DNA of 64,000 nt from Solibacter sp039934035 (GTDB lineage: Bacteria > Acidobacteriota > Terriglobia > Bryobacterales > Bryobacteraceae), in NCBI GenBank assembly GCA_039934035.1, contig JBDTMZ010000011.1, positions 1 through 64,000 of the forward strand, read 5' to 3'. The notes beneath the pieces were generated by a model. That model made no database searches. It was given only the letters and a program-made list of their open reading frames with translations, and was not told the DNA's origin. The position numbers and the translations under genes are program-made. Below are positions 25,082 through 33,107 of the stretch, piece by piece. Within the stretch, counting starts at the first letter, position 1. Each line of letters opens with the position of its first letter.

Positions 25082-25636
25082 CTAGACCCTGAGCAAGCCA
25101 CGAAACGCTCTGGCGGCATAGTAGCTCTCCGCGCCGTTGTGATAAACGAAAACAGCGTCGTAGCGGCGGTCACAAAAGAGGGCACCGCCCAGTTTCCTGA
25201 TTTGCGAAGGTGTCCTGATCCAACTCGACGTCTTCGTATCGAACTCCCCAAGCCTCTGCAGCTCTCGATATTGTTCTTCCGTTAAGATCTCAATGCCCAT
25301 CGCAGCTGCCATATCGAGCGCATTATTCTCTGGCTTATTTTGTTTTCTCGACTCCAGCGCTTCACGGTCGTAGCAGAGACTCCTGCGGCCCTGCGGACTT
25401 TCGGTTGAACAATCGCAAAAGAGGAATTCGCCGGTCCGTTCATCGTGCCCGATAACGTCCGGTTCACCCCCGGTTCGTTCCATTTCATTCAGTGACCGGA
25501 GCTTTTCACCGCTCGCGTCCAGCTTTGTTTGTACGTGAGCCCATCCAAGACCTTTATGTCGACCCATGTTCTTCTCGAAACGGGCCCTCAACACGCTGAG
25601 TAGCTGTTCCCGGATTTCGGGCAGTAGGTTCTTCAT
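25082..25636 (-). CDS. DUF4256-family protein
   Basis: 184 residues from ATG 25636 (ATG 25672 would add 12). It matches a very conserved soluble family I recognise as DUF4256: LLSVLRARFEKNMGRHKGLGW at the N-terminus, then SLNEMERTGGEPDVIGHD, FLFCDCSTESPQGRRSLCYDREALESRK, MAAAMGIEILTEEQYRELQRLGEFDTKTSSWI, and C-terminal GGALFCDRRYDAVFVYHNGAESYYAARAFRG. Function of the family is unknown to me. The unusually high conservation hints at an enzymatic or nucleic-acid role. Stands alone; probably mobile between phyla. Confidence 0.9.
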   Translation of the reverse strand: MKNLLPEIREQLLSVLRARFEKNMGRHKGLGWAHVQTKLDASGEKLRSLNEMERTGGEPDVIGHDERTGEFLFCDCSTESPQGRRSLCYDREALESRKQNKPENNALDMAAAMGIEILTEEQYRELQRLGEFDTKTSSWIRTPSQIRKLGGALFCDRRYDAVFVYHNGAESYYAARAFRGLLRV

Positions 25637-25960
25637 GTTGCTGTTCGCGCTTTGCGCTTTTGGTGTCTTCATCAGGCAATTTCCCGTCTGCTCTCCGAGA
25701 GGCCGTCAACCCGGTCGCGCAAGTGCCACCGGCGCCGCCATCTCGCATGCATGAGAGAGTATCTCACGATCCTTGGCAGGCGCATTTCTATTGGCTCTGG
25801 ACGGATCTCGTGAACTGTACACAATCCCGGCCGCCACGGAGCGTGTCCGGTATTGCTGGCCATGCGGCCGAACTCGGCGCCCGGCACCTCAATGGCGAGA
25901 TGAGCGAGGGCGTTCCGGCAAAATGCTAAGGTAGGACTATTCGCCTCAGAGCCCATCATC

Positions 25961-27220
25961 ATGAAACTCCTATTACCCGCATGCGTGGTCTGCGCAACTA
26001 TTCTGGCAACCGGCGCCTCAGCCGTCACCGCCACATTCGCCACCACCAATGAAACCGTCACTTTTGCAGGCCTCGGTGGCAGCGCCGGAGTTGGCCAGAG
26101 CCGTGTAACGTGGGGCTCTTGTGCCTTTGACGGCGCGGAAACGACTTGTACCGTTTCCGCCAATTACACCGGCGTTGGCGGCGGTGGCGTCTTCTTCGCC
26201 GTCTTGAAGTATCCAGGCAACGGTGCATCTCCACTTACTGCCATTTCCATCAGCCCGGGCAGCGACCGGATCACATTTGGACTCTCCGCGGGTACCTTCA
26301 CCGTGAGCCTGAAAGAAAACACCGGCGCAACCATCACGTTTCTATCGCAGCAGGTCTTTTTCGACTTCCTCAACGCCACCTGCACGGGCGTCGGGGCGTG
26401 CGCCGCAGGACAAGTGGGACTCACGCCAGGCGCCACGATTTCCGGAAGAGTCGGCGGCACCTTCGATGCCACTCCGTCGATTCAAACCGTAATCAGTGCC
26501 AGCAATTATGGAGGCTTCTCCGCTGTGGCCCCAGCTACCTGGATGGAGATTTACGGCACAAATCTCGCCAACGTCCTGGCACAGACCTGGAGCGGCGCCG
26601 ATTTCAACGGCAACACCGCGCCGTCCGCGCTGGGGGCGACCTCCGTCACCATCGGCGGCCGGCCCGCCTTCATCTACTACGTCAGTCCAACTCAGATCAA
26701 TGCGCAAGTGCCCTCCAACCTGCCCTCGGGCCCCCAGCCCGTTGTGGTCAGTACGCCGGGCGGAAGCAGCGCCGCAAGTACGGTCACCGTCAATCCAACC
26801 CAGCCGGGACTGTTGTCGCCGGCCGTATTCAAACTGGCGTCGGGGCAAAATGTGACTGCCCTGTTTTCGGACAACACGACGTTCGTGCTGCCTCCTGGAG
26901 CGATAGGCGGGGTTGCGTCAGCACGGGCCAAGCCCGGAGACACCATTATTCTTTATGGCGTCGGGTTCGGTGCCGTGACGCCGGACAGTCCCGCGGGCCA
27001 GATCGTAACTCAGTCCAATCGACTCTCCGCGCAACTACAGGTCTCGTTCGCGGGGACGCCGGCCACGGTCAGTTTCGCCGGGTTGACCGGAGGCTATTTG
27101 GGCCTCTATCAATTCAACGTGATTGTGCCGAACGTCGCCGCCGGCGATGCTGTTCCGCTCACGTTCACGCTGGGTGGAAGTGCCGGCACGCAAAAACTGG
27201 TCATCGCCATATCGAATTAG
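25961..27220 (+). CDS. Secreted protein with the Solibacter-type uncharacterised C-terminal domain
   Basis: 419 residues with a signal peptide (LLLPACVVCATILATGASA). Residues 25-170 are a beta-rich domain with Cys pairs (WGSCAFDGAETTCTV; NATCTGVGACAAG). Residues 185-419 are the domain known as TIGR03437: 'VISASNYGGFSAVAPATWMEIYGTNLA', 'VTIGGRPAFIYYVSPTQINAQVP', 'VVVSTPGGSS', 'AKPGDTIILYGVGFGAVTP', and 'AGLYQFNVIVP'-like (LGLYQFNVIVPNVAAGD). The domain resembles a TIG/IPT sandwich and is a hallmark of Solibacter-group genomes. Exported, ligand unknown. Confidence 0.9.
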   Translation: MKLLLPACVVCATILATGASAVTATFATTNETVTFAGLGGSAGVGQSRVTWGSCAFDGAETTCTVSANYTGVGGGGVFFAVLKYPGNGASPLTAISISPGSDRITFGLSAGTFTVSLKENTGATITFLSQQVFFDFLNATCTGVGACAAGQVGLTPGATISGRVGGTFDATPSIQTVISASNYGGFSAVAPATWMEIYGTNLANVLAQTWSGADFNGNTAPSALGATSVTIGGRPAFIYYVSPTQINAQVPSNLPSGPQPVVVSTPGGSSAASTVTVNPTQPGLLSPAVFKLASGQNVTALFSDNTTFVLPPGAIGGVASARAKPGDTIILYGVGFGAVTPDSPAGQIVTQSNRLSAQLQVSFAGTPATVSFAGLTGGYLGLYQFNVIVPNVAAGDAVPLTFTLGGSAGTQKLVIAISN

Positions 27221-27385
27221 CGCCGCGAACTTCTTTAAGGAAGCCATGCGGCGCCAGCAGGACACGTACCGGCTAGCGTACATCCGCGGGCCTGAGGGCA
27301 TCATTGTCGCGCTTGCCGAGCAGTTCGGCTGAGGCGTTTGGGAGGCGGGAATTGTGCCGTTATGGATCCATTCCGGGTACTTTGC

Positions 27386-27391
27386 TATACT
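27386..27391 (+). promoter_or_regulatory. -10 box of the histidine operon promoter
   Basis: TATACT with the downstream spacing that would place transcription start at about 27398, two bases before the ATG of the His-rich leader peptide. No good -35 box is visible at 16-18 bp upstream (TGGATC at 27363-27368 is the nearest), so the promoter may be weak or activator-dependent. Confidence 0.5.
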
Positions 27392-27399
27392 TCTGGTTT

Positions 27400-27468
27400 A
27401 TGAAACTGGTCCACGTCGCGCGGCATCTCCATCATCACCATGCCTCCCTGCGACGGGCCTTGTCCTAG
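27400..27468 (+). CDS. hisL: His operon leader peptide (attenuator)
   Basis: 22-codon open frame ATG...TAG encoding MKLVHVARHLHHHHASLRRA followed by Leu-Ser. Six of 22 residues are His (positions 5, 9, 11-14), far above background and precisely ahead of a histidine operon. No Shine-Dalgarno sequence precedes the ATG, and a -10-like box ends nine bases before it, so translation may be leaderless. Scarce histidyl-tRNA should stall the ribosome at codons 11-14 (27430-27441). This leaves the segment 27451-27458 free to pair with the terminator's 5' arm and lets transcription proceed into hisI. Confidence 0.85.
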   Translation: MKLVHVARHLHHHHASLRRALS

Positions 27469-27525
27469 TTTTCTCTTGATCCAAATCGGAAAGGACGCCC
27501 GCCGCGACAAACGGCGGGCTTTTTT
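27451..27525 (+). terminator. His operon attenuator: antiterminator segment and intrinsic terminator
   Basis: The terminator is a perfect 8-bp hairpin GCCCGCCG (27497-27504), loop CGACAAA, CGGCGGGC (27512-27519), then six T (27520-27525). The segment CGACGGGC at 27451-27458, within codons 18-20 of hisL, pairs with the terminator's 5' arm at seven of eight positions, giving a competing antiterminator. A shorter upstream match, CGTCG (27414-27418), can pair with CGACG (27451-27455) to sequester it when the ribosome has released. This is the 1:2, 2:3, 3:4 arrangement of classical attenuation. Confidence 0.85.
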
Positions 27526-27534
27526 GTTGTTTGC

Positions 27535-27930
27535 ATGGGTAGTGTCACGATGAATCTCGATTTCGCAAAATCAGACGGCCTGGTTACCGCCGTAATTCAG
27601 GACCACGCCAGCGGACGCGTTCTGATGGTGGGCTACATGAACGAAGAGGCATTTCGTATGACCGTGGAGACCGGTTTCGCCACCTTCTGGAGCCGCTCGC
27701 GGCGCAAGCTGTGGCTGAAAGGGGAAAGCTCCGGCCACCGCCTGGTGGTGAAAGAGATCGCCACGGATTGCGATTTGGACGCGGTGCTGGTCAAGGTGGA
27801 CGCACAGGGTCCCGGAGTCTGCCACGAAGGTTACCAGAGCTGCTTCTTCCGCAAGCTGGAAGATGGCGCGTGGAAGGTCACGGACACGCGCACTTACGAC
27901 CCGAACGCCGTCTATGGAGGCAAGGCATGA
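27535..27930 (+). CDS. hisI: Phosphoribosyl-AMP cyclohydrolase (HisI, without HisE domain)
   Basis: 131 residues (ATG 27535; ATG 27550, MNLDF, is an equally good start). Opens the imidazole precursor ring in step 3 of histidine synthesis. Family motifs: 'DHASGRVLMVGYMNEEAF', 'TFWSRSRRKLWLKGESSGH', 'DCDLDAVLVKVDAQGPGVCHEGYQSCFFR', with the zinc-binding Cys and the Mg-binding Asp cluster. It ends without a HisE pyrophosphohydrolase domain, and no separate hisE is in the operon, so hisE must lie elsewhere. First structural gene after the attenuator; its stop overlaps hisG (ATGA). Confidence 0.96.
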   Translation: MGSVTMNLDFAKSDGLVTAVIQDHASGRVLMVGYMNEEAFRMTVETGFATFWSRSRRKLWLKGESSGHRLVVKEIATDCDLDAVLVKVDAQGPGVCHEGYQSCFFRKLEDGAWKVTDTRTYDPNAVYGGKA

Positions 27931-28796
27931 AGCTCAAACTCGGCATTCCCAAAGGCAGCCTGGAAAATGCCACGATCGATCTGTTTCGCCGCGCGGGATT
28001 TCAGATCACCACCAGCAGCCGGTCGTACTTTCCGGCGATTGACGATCCCGAACTGGAGTGCATGCTGATTCGCGCCCAGGAAATGGCGCGCTACGTGGAG
28101 GATGGCATTCTCGACGCCGGCCTGACGGGGCGCGATTGGATTCAGGAGAACGAAGCCGACGTGGTGGCCGTGGCCGATTTGATTTACGCCAAGCAGAGCT
28201 TCGGCAAAGTGCGCTGGGTACTGGCGGTGCCGGAATCGTCGGGCTTCCACACGGTGCACGATCTCAACGGAAAGATCATCGCCACGGAACTGGTGGAGAC
28301 CACCAAACGGTATCTGGAAAAGCACAACGTGAAGGCCAAGGTGGAATTCAGTTGGGGCGCCACGGAAGTCAAGCCGCCCGTGCTGGCGGACGCCATCGTC
28401 GAGGTGACGGAGACGGGTTCCAGCCTGCGCGCCAACAAGCTGAAGATCATCGACACGGTGCTCGAAAGTAACACGCAGTTGATCGCCAATAAGGCCTCCT
28501 GGGAGGATGCCGGGAAGAAGCGCAAGCTGGAAGACATCCGCATGCTGCTCATCGGCGCGATCAACGCTTTGGGCAAAGTCGGCCTGATGCTGAATGTGCA
28601 TAAAGACCAACTGGCGGAAGTGCTGGCGGTTCTGCCCGCGCTCAAGCGGCCCACCATTTCGCACCTGAGCGACGATCAGTGGCTGGCGGTCAACACGATT
28701 CTGGACGAGAGCACGGTGCGCGACATCATTCCCCGTTTGAAGGCGGCGGGCGGCGAGGGAATTGTGGAATACCCGCTGAATAAGATCGTCCTGTGA
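27927..28796 (+). CDS. hisG: ATP phosphoribosyltransferase, long form
   Basis: 289 residues, catalysing the first committed step (ATP + PRPP). N-terminal 'LKLGIPKGSLENATIDLFRRAG', 'DGILDAGLTGRDWI' and the PRPP-binding 'VEVTETGSSLRANKLKIID'. The C-terminal 75 residues form the regulatory ACT-like HisG_C domain (GLMLNVHKDQLAEVLAVLPALKRPTISHL), so it is the homohexameric long form that is feedback-inhibited by histidine and needs no HisZ. Overlaps hisI and hisD by 4 nt each. Confidence 0.97.
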   Translation: MKLKLGIPKGSLENATIDLFRRAGFQITTSSRSYFPAIDDPELECMLIRAQEMARYVEDGILDAGLTGRDWIQENEADVVAVADLIYAKQSFGKVRWVLAVPESSGFHTVHDLNGKIIATELVETTKRYLEKHNVKAKVEFSWGATEVKPPVLADAIVEVTETGSSLRANKLKIIDTVLESNTQLIANKASWEDAGKKRKLEDIRMLLIGAINALGKVGLMLNVHKDQLAEVLAVLPALKRPTISHLSDDQWLAVNTILDESTVRDIIPRLKAAGGEGIVEYPLNKIVL

Positions 28797-30031
28797 TTCG
28801 CATACTGGAAAGCAAACAGGTGGGCCGCCTGCTGGCCCGCAAGGCGGCACGCTTCAACGAAGCCGAGGCCGTGGTGCGGCCGATTCTGGAAGCGGTGCGC
28901 CGGCGCGGCGATCGCGCGCTCATGGAATACGCGCGCCAGTTCGACGGGTTGGAACGTAAAAGTGTTCGCGTTCCGGCGAAGGAACTGGTGGCGGCGCGGG
29001 AAGCCCTGTCGCCGGAGTTCCGCGGCGCCGTGGAAACGGCGGCGGACAACATTCGCGCCTACGCGCAACGCCAGATGCCGAAAGCGTGGAGCGCCAATGT
29101 GAAGCCGGGGCTGCAACTCGGGCAGATCGTGCGGCCGCTCGATACCGTGGCGGCCTACATTCCGGCCGGGCGCTATCCGCTGCCTTCCACCGTGATGATG
29201 ACGGCGATTCCGGCGATGGTGGCCGGCGTCAGAAACGTGTGCATCGCGTGCCCCAAAGCGGTGCGTGAAGTCTTTGGCACCGCCGATCTGCTGGGCGTGC
29301 ATCAGGTGTTTCAGATGGGCGGCGCGCAGGCGATCGCGGCGTTCGCTTACGGCACCCGCACGGTGCCGCGCGCGGACCGCATCGTGGGGCCTGGCAACAT
29401 CTACGTGGCCGCTGCGAAGAAGCTGCTCGCCGGTGAAGTGGGGATCGATTTCATCGCCGGGCCGACCGAGATTCTGATCATCGCCGGCGATGGCGACCCG
29501 CGCCATTATGCGAGCGATATGCTGGCACAAGCGGAGCACGACGTGGACGCTTCGGCGATCCTGCTGACGACATCGAAACGGCAGGCAGTGGCGATCGCTA
29601 AAGAAGTGGAGCGTCAGCTTGCGGTACTGCCGACGCGCGCGGTGGCGGCCAAGGCCATCGCCAGGAACTCGGCGATTCTGTTGGTGAAGGATGCGGACGA
29701 AGCGCTGGCAATTTCGAATCGGTTCGCGCCCGAGCACCTGAGCATTCCGGATGCGTCGCTGTTGGCCGGCGTGCTGCATGCGGGCAGCGTGTTTGTGGGT
29801 CCGTACAGTCCGGAGGCGGCGGGGGATTACGCGTCCGGTCCCAATCATGTGCTGCCCACCAGTGGGGCAGCGCGGCAGCGTGGCGGGCTCGCGGTAACGG
29901 ATTACCTGAAGGTGATTTCGGTGCAGCAATTGAATCAGGCGGCGCTGCGCAAGCTGGCGCCTGCCATCACGACGCTGGCGCGCGCCGAGGGCCTGGAAGC
30001 GCACGCCCGCAGCGTGGAGGTGCGCCTGTGA
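28793..30031 (+). CDS. hisD: Histidinol dehydrogenase
   Basis: 412 residues; zinc- and NAD-dependent four-electron oxidation of histidinol to histidine. GTG start at 28793 overlaps the hisG stop (GTGA). Landmarks: 'PLDTVAAYIPAGRYPLPSTVMMTAIPA', 'VGPGNIYVAAAKKLLAGEVGIDFIAGPTEI', the zinc-ligand region 'DMLAQAEHDVDASAILLT', catalytic 'FAPEHLSI' and 'GDYASGPNHVLPTSGAARQRGGL'. Length slightly shorter than E. coli HisD but complete. Confidence 0.97.
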   Translation: MIRILESKQVGRLLARKAARFNEAEAVVRPILEAVRRRGDRALMEYARQFDGLERKSVRVPAKELVAAREALSPEFRGAVETAADNIRAYAQRQMPKAWSANVKPGLQLGQIVRPLDTVAAYIPAGRYPLPSTVMMTAIPAMVAGVRNVCIACPKAVREVFGTADLLGVHQVFQMGGAQAIAAFAYGTRTVPRADRIVGPGNIYVAAAKKLLAGEVGIDFIAGPTEILIIAGDGDPRHYASDMLAQAEHDVDASAILLTTSKRQAVAIAKEVERQLAVLPTRAVAAKAIARNSAILLVKDADEALAISNRFAPEHLSIPDASLLAGVLHAGSVFVGPYSPEAAGDYASGPNHVLPTSGAARQRGGLAVTDYLKVISVQQLNQAALRKLAPAITTLARAEGLEAHARSVEVRL

Positions 30032-30182
30032 AGTGGGATAAGGCTCCAGCCTTGTCCATCCGAGCGAAGCTCGGACGCGAGACCGAAACGCCGCTCCCAA
30101 CCGAGACGCGACCGTCAGGGAGCGTTCAACTTTCTCCCGCGGCAACTCACGTTCGCGTCTCGCTTGGGGGCAAGGAGCCCGC
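30032..30182. other. 151-bp gap inside the his operon with inverted repeats
   Basis: The only sizeable gap in an otherwise overlapping operon. It holds CGAGCGAAGCTCG (a short palindrome, 30060-30072), a pair of distant inverted heptamers GCGAGAC (30077-30083) and GTCTCGC (about 30157-30163), and one copy of the dispersed CGACCGTCAGGGAG repeat (30107-30121). It could have arrived as a repeat insertion and may carry an internal processing or promoter site. Confidence 0.45.
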
Positions 30183-31256
30183 ATGCTGAAACTCCCCAAA
30201 GGCGCGATCAAGCCGCGTCCAGCAGTAATCGCGATGGCGCCGTATTCCCCGCCAACCGGCGGACGCTCCGACAAACTCCGCCTGGACTTCAACGAAAATA
30301 CCGTAGGCTGCTCACCCAAAGTGATCGAGGCCATTAAGACCCAGGTGAACGCGGCGGACCTCGCAGTCTACCCCGAGTACAGCGCCGCCAAGGAAGCGGT
30401 CGCACAATACTTTCGCGTCTCGCCCGAACAGTTCGTCTTCACCAACGGCACGGACGAAGCCATCCAGGTGCTCATCAACACTTACATCGACGACGGGCAG
30501 GAAGTCCTGATCCTCAAGCCCGCCTACGCCATGTACCGTTTCTATGCGGAAGTGGCGGGCGCCAAAGTCGTCGAGGTGCCGTATCCGCAGCCTTCGATGG
30601 AGTTCCCACTGCAGGAATTTCTGGACGCGATCACGCCGGCAACGCGCGCGGTGATCATTTCCAATCCCAACAATCCCACCGGCACCGGCATCAGCCTGCT
30701 GGCTATCGAGCGCATTCTGGCGCGCGCCAAGAAAGCCGTGGTCATGGTGGACGAGGCGTACTACGAATTCAGCGGCGTCACGGCGCTCACCGAAATCGAA
30801 CGCGTGCCGAATCTGTTTGTCTGCCGCACGTTTTCCAAGGTGTTTGGCATGGCGGGCATGCGCCTGGGCTGCCTGTTCTCGCATCCGGCCAACATTCAGT
30901 TCCTGCACAAAGCGCAGTCTCCCTACAGCGTGAACTCGATCGCCGCCATCGCTGCGCAGGCCGCCGTAGCCGATCACGAGTACGTTCAAAACTACGTAGC
31001 GGAAGTCCTGGCGGCGCGCGAATTGCTGTGCGTCGGACTCGAAAAGCTCGGCATCAAGTACGTGCCCAGTTCAGCGAATTTCGTCCTCGGGCACTTCGGC
31101 AAGCGCGCCCTCGAAGTGCGCGACCGGCTGCGCGGGCAGGCCATCCTGGTGCGCGACCGCAGTTACGAAGCGCCCGGCTGCGTGCGCATCACCGTGGGCA
31201 CGCGCGAGCAGACGCGCCGACTTTTGGGGGCGCTGGAAGAGATCTGGAAGCAATGA
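30183..31256 (+). CDS. hisC: Histidinol-phosphate aminotransferase
   Basis: 357 residues, fold-type I PLP aminotransferase converting imidazole-acetol phosphate to histidinol phosphate. 'KLRLDFNENTVGCSPKV' (N-terminal HisC pattern), 'VFTNGTDEAIQVLINTYID', 'IISNPNNPTGTG', 'VMVDEAYYEFSG' and the PLP lysine in RTFSKVFGMAGMRLG are all present. Its stop overlaps the following HAD gene (ATGA). Confidence 0.95.
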   Translation: MLKLPKGAIKPRPAVIAMAPYSPPTGGRSDKLRLDFNENTVGCSPKVIEAIKTQVNAADLAVYPEYSAAKEAVAQYFRVSPEQFVFTNGTDEAIQVLINTYIDDGQEVLILKPAYAMYRFYAEVAGAKVVEVPYPQPSMEFPLQEFLDAITPATRAVIISNPNNPTGTGISLLAIERILARAKKAVVMVDEAYYEFSGVTALTEIERVPNLFVCRTFSKVFGMAGMRLGCLFSHPANIQFLHKAQSPYSVNSIAAIAAQAAVADHEYVQNYVAEVLAARELLCVGLEKLGIKYVPSSANFVLGHFGKRALEVRDRLRGQAILVRDRSYEAPGCVRITVGTREQTRRLLGALEEIWKQ

Positions 31257-31933
31257 GTCTACCTTTGATCGTGTTCGACATGGATGGCGTCCTGGTGGAT
31301 GTCACCGAGAGCTATCGCGAAAGCATCGTGCAGACCGTGAAGCACTTCACCGGCAAGACGGTGTCGCGCGAAGCCATTCAGGATCTGAAGAACGAAGGCG
31401 GCTGGAACGATGACTGGAAACTCAGTCACCACCTCATCACGCAGGCCGGCCACGCAATCGAATTCGAGACGGTCAGGGATCAGTTTCAGAAAATCTTCCT
31501 CGGCGATGGCTCCGATGGCCTGATCCTGCGCGAAGAGTGGGTGGCCAAGCCGGGCACGTTCGAGGCGCTTGCCGGGAAGTACGAGTTCGCCGTGTTCACC
31601 GGACGTCCCAAGACGGACGCGCAGATCACGCTCGATCGCTTTGGCCGCGGCCTGGTCTTCAACCCGGTGATCGGCATGTACGACGTGGAAAATCATAAGC
31701 CGCATCCGGAGGGCCTGCTGCGCATCCTCGCGGACAATCCGGGCCGCACGGTGTATTACGTGGGCGACACGGTGGACGATGCACGCTGCGCGCGCGCCGC
31801 CAGGGTGCCGTTCATCGGCATCGCTGCTCCATCGAACCCGCGGTATATCGACCTGGTATTCCTGTTCCAGGCAGAAAAGCCGTTCGCGATTATCGACGAC
31901 ATCAACTACCTTTGCGAGGTGCTTGAAGGATGA
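31253..31933 (+). CDS. HAD-superfamily phosphatase in the his operon (candidate histidinol-phosphatase)
   Basis: 226 residues. HAD motif I FDMDGVLVD (residues 7-15), motif II in 'FTGRPKTDAQ', motif III Lys in 'NHKPHPEGLL' and motif IV 'VGDTVDDARCARAA'. It belongs to the HAD-IA group that I recall being found beside hisB in several phyla. The operon has a complete hisB without its usual phosphatase domain and no other histidinol-phosphatase, so this enzyme is the best candidate for that step. Four-nt overlaps with hisC and hisB support it. The substrate is inferred. Confidence 0.85.
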   Translation: MSLPLIVFDMDGVLVDVTESYRESIVQTVKHFTGKTVSREAIQDLKNEGGWNDDWKLSHHLITQAGHAIEFETVRDQFQKIFLGDGSDGLILREEWVAKPGTFEALAGKYEFAVFTGRPKTDAQITLDRFGRGLVFNPVIGMYDVENHKPHPEGLLRILADNPGRTVYYVGDTVDDARCARAARVPFIGIAAPSNPRYIDLVFLFQAEKPFAIIDDINYLCEVLEG

Positions 31934-32517
31934 GGACCGCCACCGTACAGCGCGATACCAAAGAGACCAGGATTCGCGGCACATTGAAGATCGAAGGCAA
32001 GGGCCGCTACGACATCTCCACGGGAATCCGTTTCTTCGACCATATGCTGGAGCTGTTTACCAAACACGGCGGGTTCGACCTCACACTGAAGGCCGATGGC
32101 GATCTCGACGTGGATCAGCACCACACCGTGGAAGACGTGGGCATCGTGCTCGGGCAGTTGTTCTCCAAGGCGCTGGGCGATCGCAAGGGCATCAATCGCG
32201 CCGGATACTTCGTGCTGCCGATGGACGAGACGCTCGCAGTGGTTGCCGTCGACATGGGCGGCCGGCCCGCGCTGGTGTACAAGGACCTCGTCAAGGTGCG
32301 CCTCGTCGGCGACCTGCAGACCGAACTGGCGGTGGATTTCTTCGATGGTTTCGTCCATCACGCCGGGGCCAACCTGCACGCCAAGGTTCTCTACGGACGG
32401 TCGAACCACCATAAGCTCGAAGCCATTTTCAAATGTTTTGCGCGCGCCATGAAGTTCGCGTGCTCCAAAGACGCGAGGCTGAAAGATCAGTTGCCGTCCA
32501 CCAAAGGCCTCTTATGA
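31930..32517 (+). CDS. hisB: Imidazoleglycerol-phosphate dehydratase
   Basis: 195 residues, monofunctional IGP dehydratase. It contains the di-manganese motifs 'FFDHMLELFTKHGGF' and 'DVDQHHTVEDVGIVLG', their second-half counterparts 'FFDGFVHHAGANLH' and 'NHHKLEAIFKCFARA', and the C-terminal lysine-rich 'LPSTKGLL'. No N-terminal HAD domain as in enteric HisB, in agreement with a separate upstream HAD gene. ATGA overlap with both neighbours. Confidence 0.97.
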   Translation: MRTATVQRDTKETRIRGTLKIEGKGRYDISTGIRFFDHMLELFTKHGGFDLTLKADGDLDVDQHHTVEDVGIVLGQLFSKALGDRKGINRAGYFVLPMDETLAVVAVDMGGRPALVYKDLVKVRLVGDLQTELAVDFFDGFVHHAGANLHAKVLYGRSNHHKLEAIFKCFARAMKFACSKDARLKDQLPSTKGLL

Positions 32518-33107
32518 TCGCCATCTTCGATTACGGCGCGGGCAATCTGCGCAGCGTACAGAATACGCTCGGCGAACTAGGCTGCGAGTACACCCTGGTG
32601 CGCGATGCCGCGGGCCTGCAGGCGGCCAGCAAGATCCTGCTGCCCGGCGTGGGACACTTCGGGCAGATGTTACGGGCGCTGGACGAAATGAAGGTGCGCG
32701 AGACGCTGGTGGAGCGCATTACGGCGGGCGTGCCGTTTCTCGGAATCTGCCTCGGGATGCAGGCACTGTTCGAGAGCTCCGCGGAGGCGCCGGACGTGCG
32801 CGGTTTAGGCATTTATCCCGGCACCGTGGAGCGCTTTCCGGAAGGCGCGCGTGTGCCCCACATGGGCTGGAACGAGTTGGAAGTGAAGCCCGGGTCGAAG
32901 CTGATCCACAGCCTGCCGGCGCGGCCGTACGTGTATTTCGCGCACAGCTATTACGTGCCGGATAACCAGCGTGCCAGCGCCACCTGTACCTACGAAGTGA
33001 AGTACACGGCGGCGCTGGAATGCGGCAATGTGCACGGCGTGCAGTTCCACCCCGAGAAATCGGGCGCCGTGGGCTTGCAGATTGTACGGAACTTTCTGGA
33101 ATGCTAG
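32514..33107 (+). CDS. hisH: Imidazole glycerol phosphate synthase, glutaminase subunit
   Basis: 197 residues, class I glutamine amidotransferase. Nucleophile Cys in PFLGICLGMQALF (near residue 81), and His and Glu of the triad in VQFHPEKSG near the C-terminus. N-terminal 'IAIFDYGAGNLRSVQNTL' is diagnostic. Produces ammonia channelled to HisF. Start ATG 32514 overlaps the hisB stop. Confidence 0.97.
   Translation: MIAIFDYGAGNLRSVQNTLGELGCEYTLVRDAAGLQAASKILLPGVGHFGQMLRALDEMKVRETLVERITAGVPFLGICLGMQALFESSAEAPDVRGLGIYPGTVERFPEGARVPHMGWNELEVKPGSKLIHSLPARPYVYFAHSYYVPDNQRASATCTYEVKYTAALECGNVHGVQFHPEKSGAVGLQIVRNFLEC

Noticed and set aside
24669..25285. Plus-strand frames of 70-160 codons in the gene-less interval
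   Set aside because: Composition is Pro/Arg/Ala-rich without pattern, and the second overlaps the DUF4256 gene in antisense.
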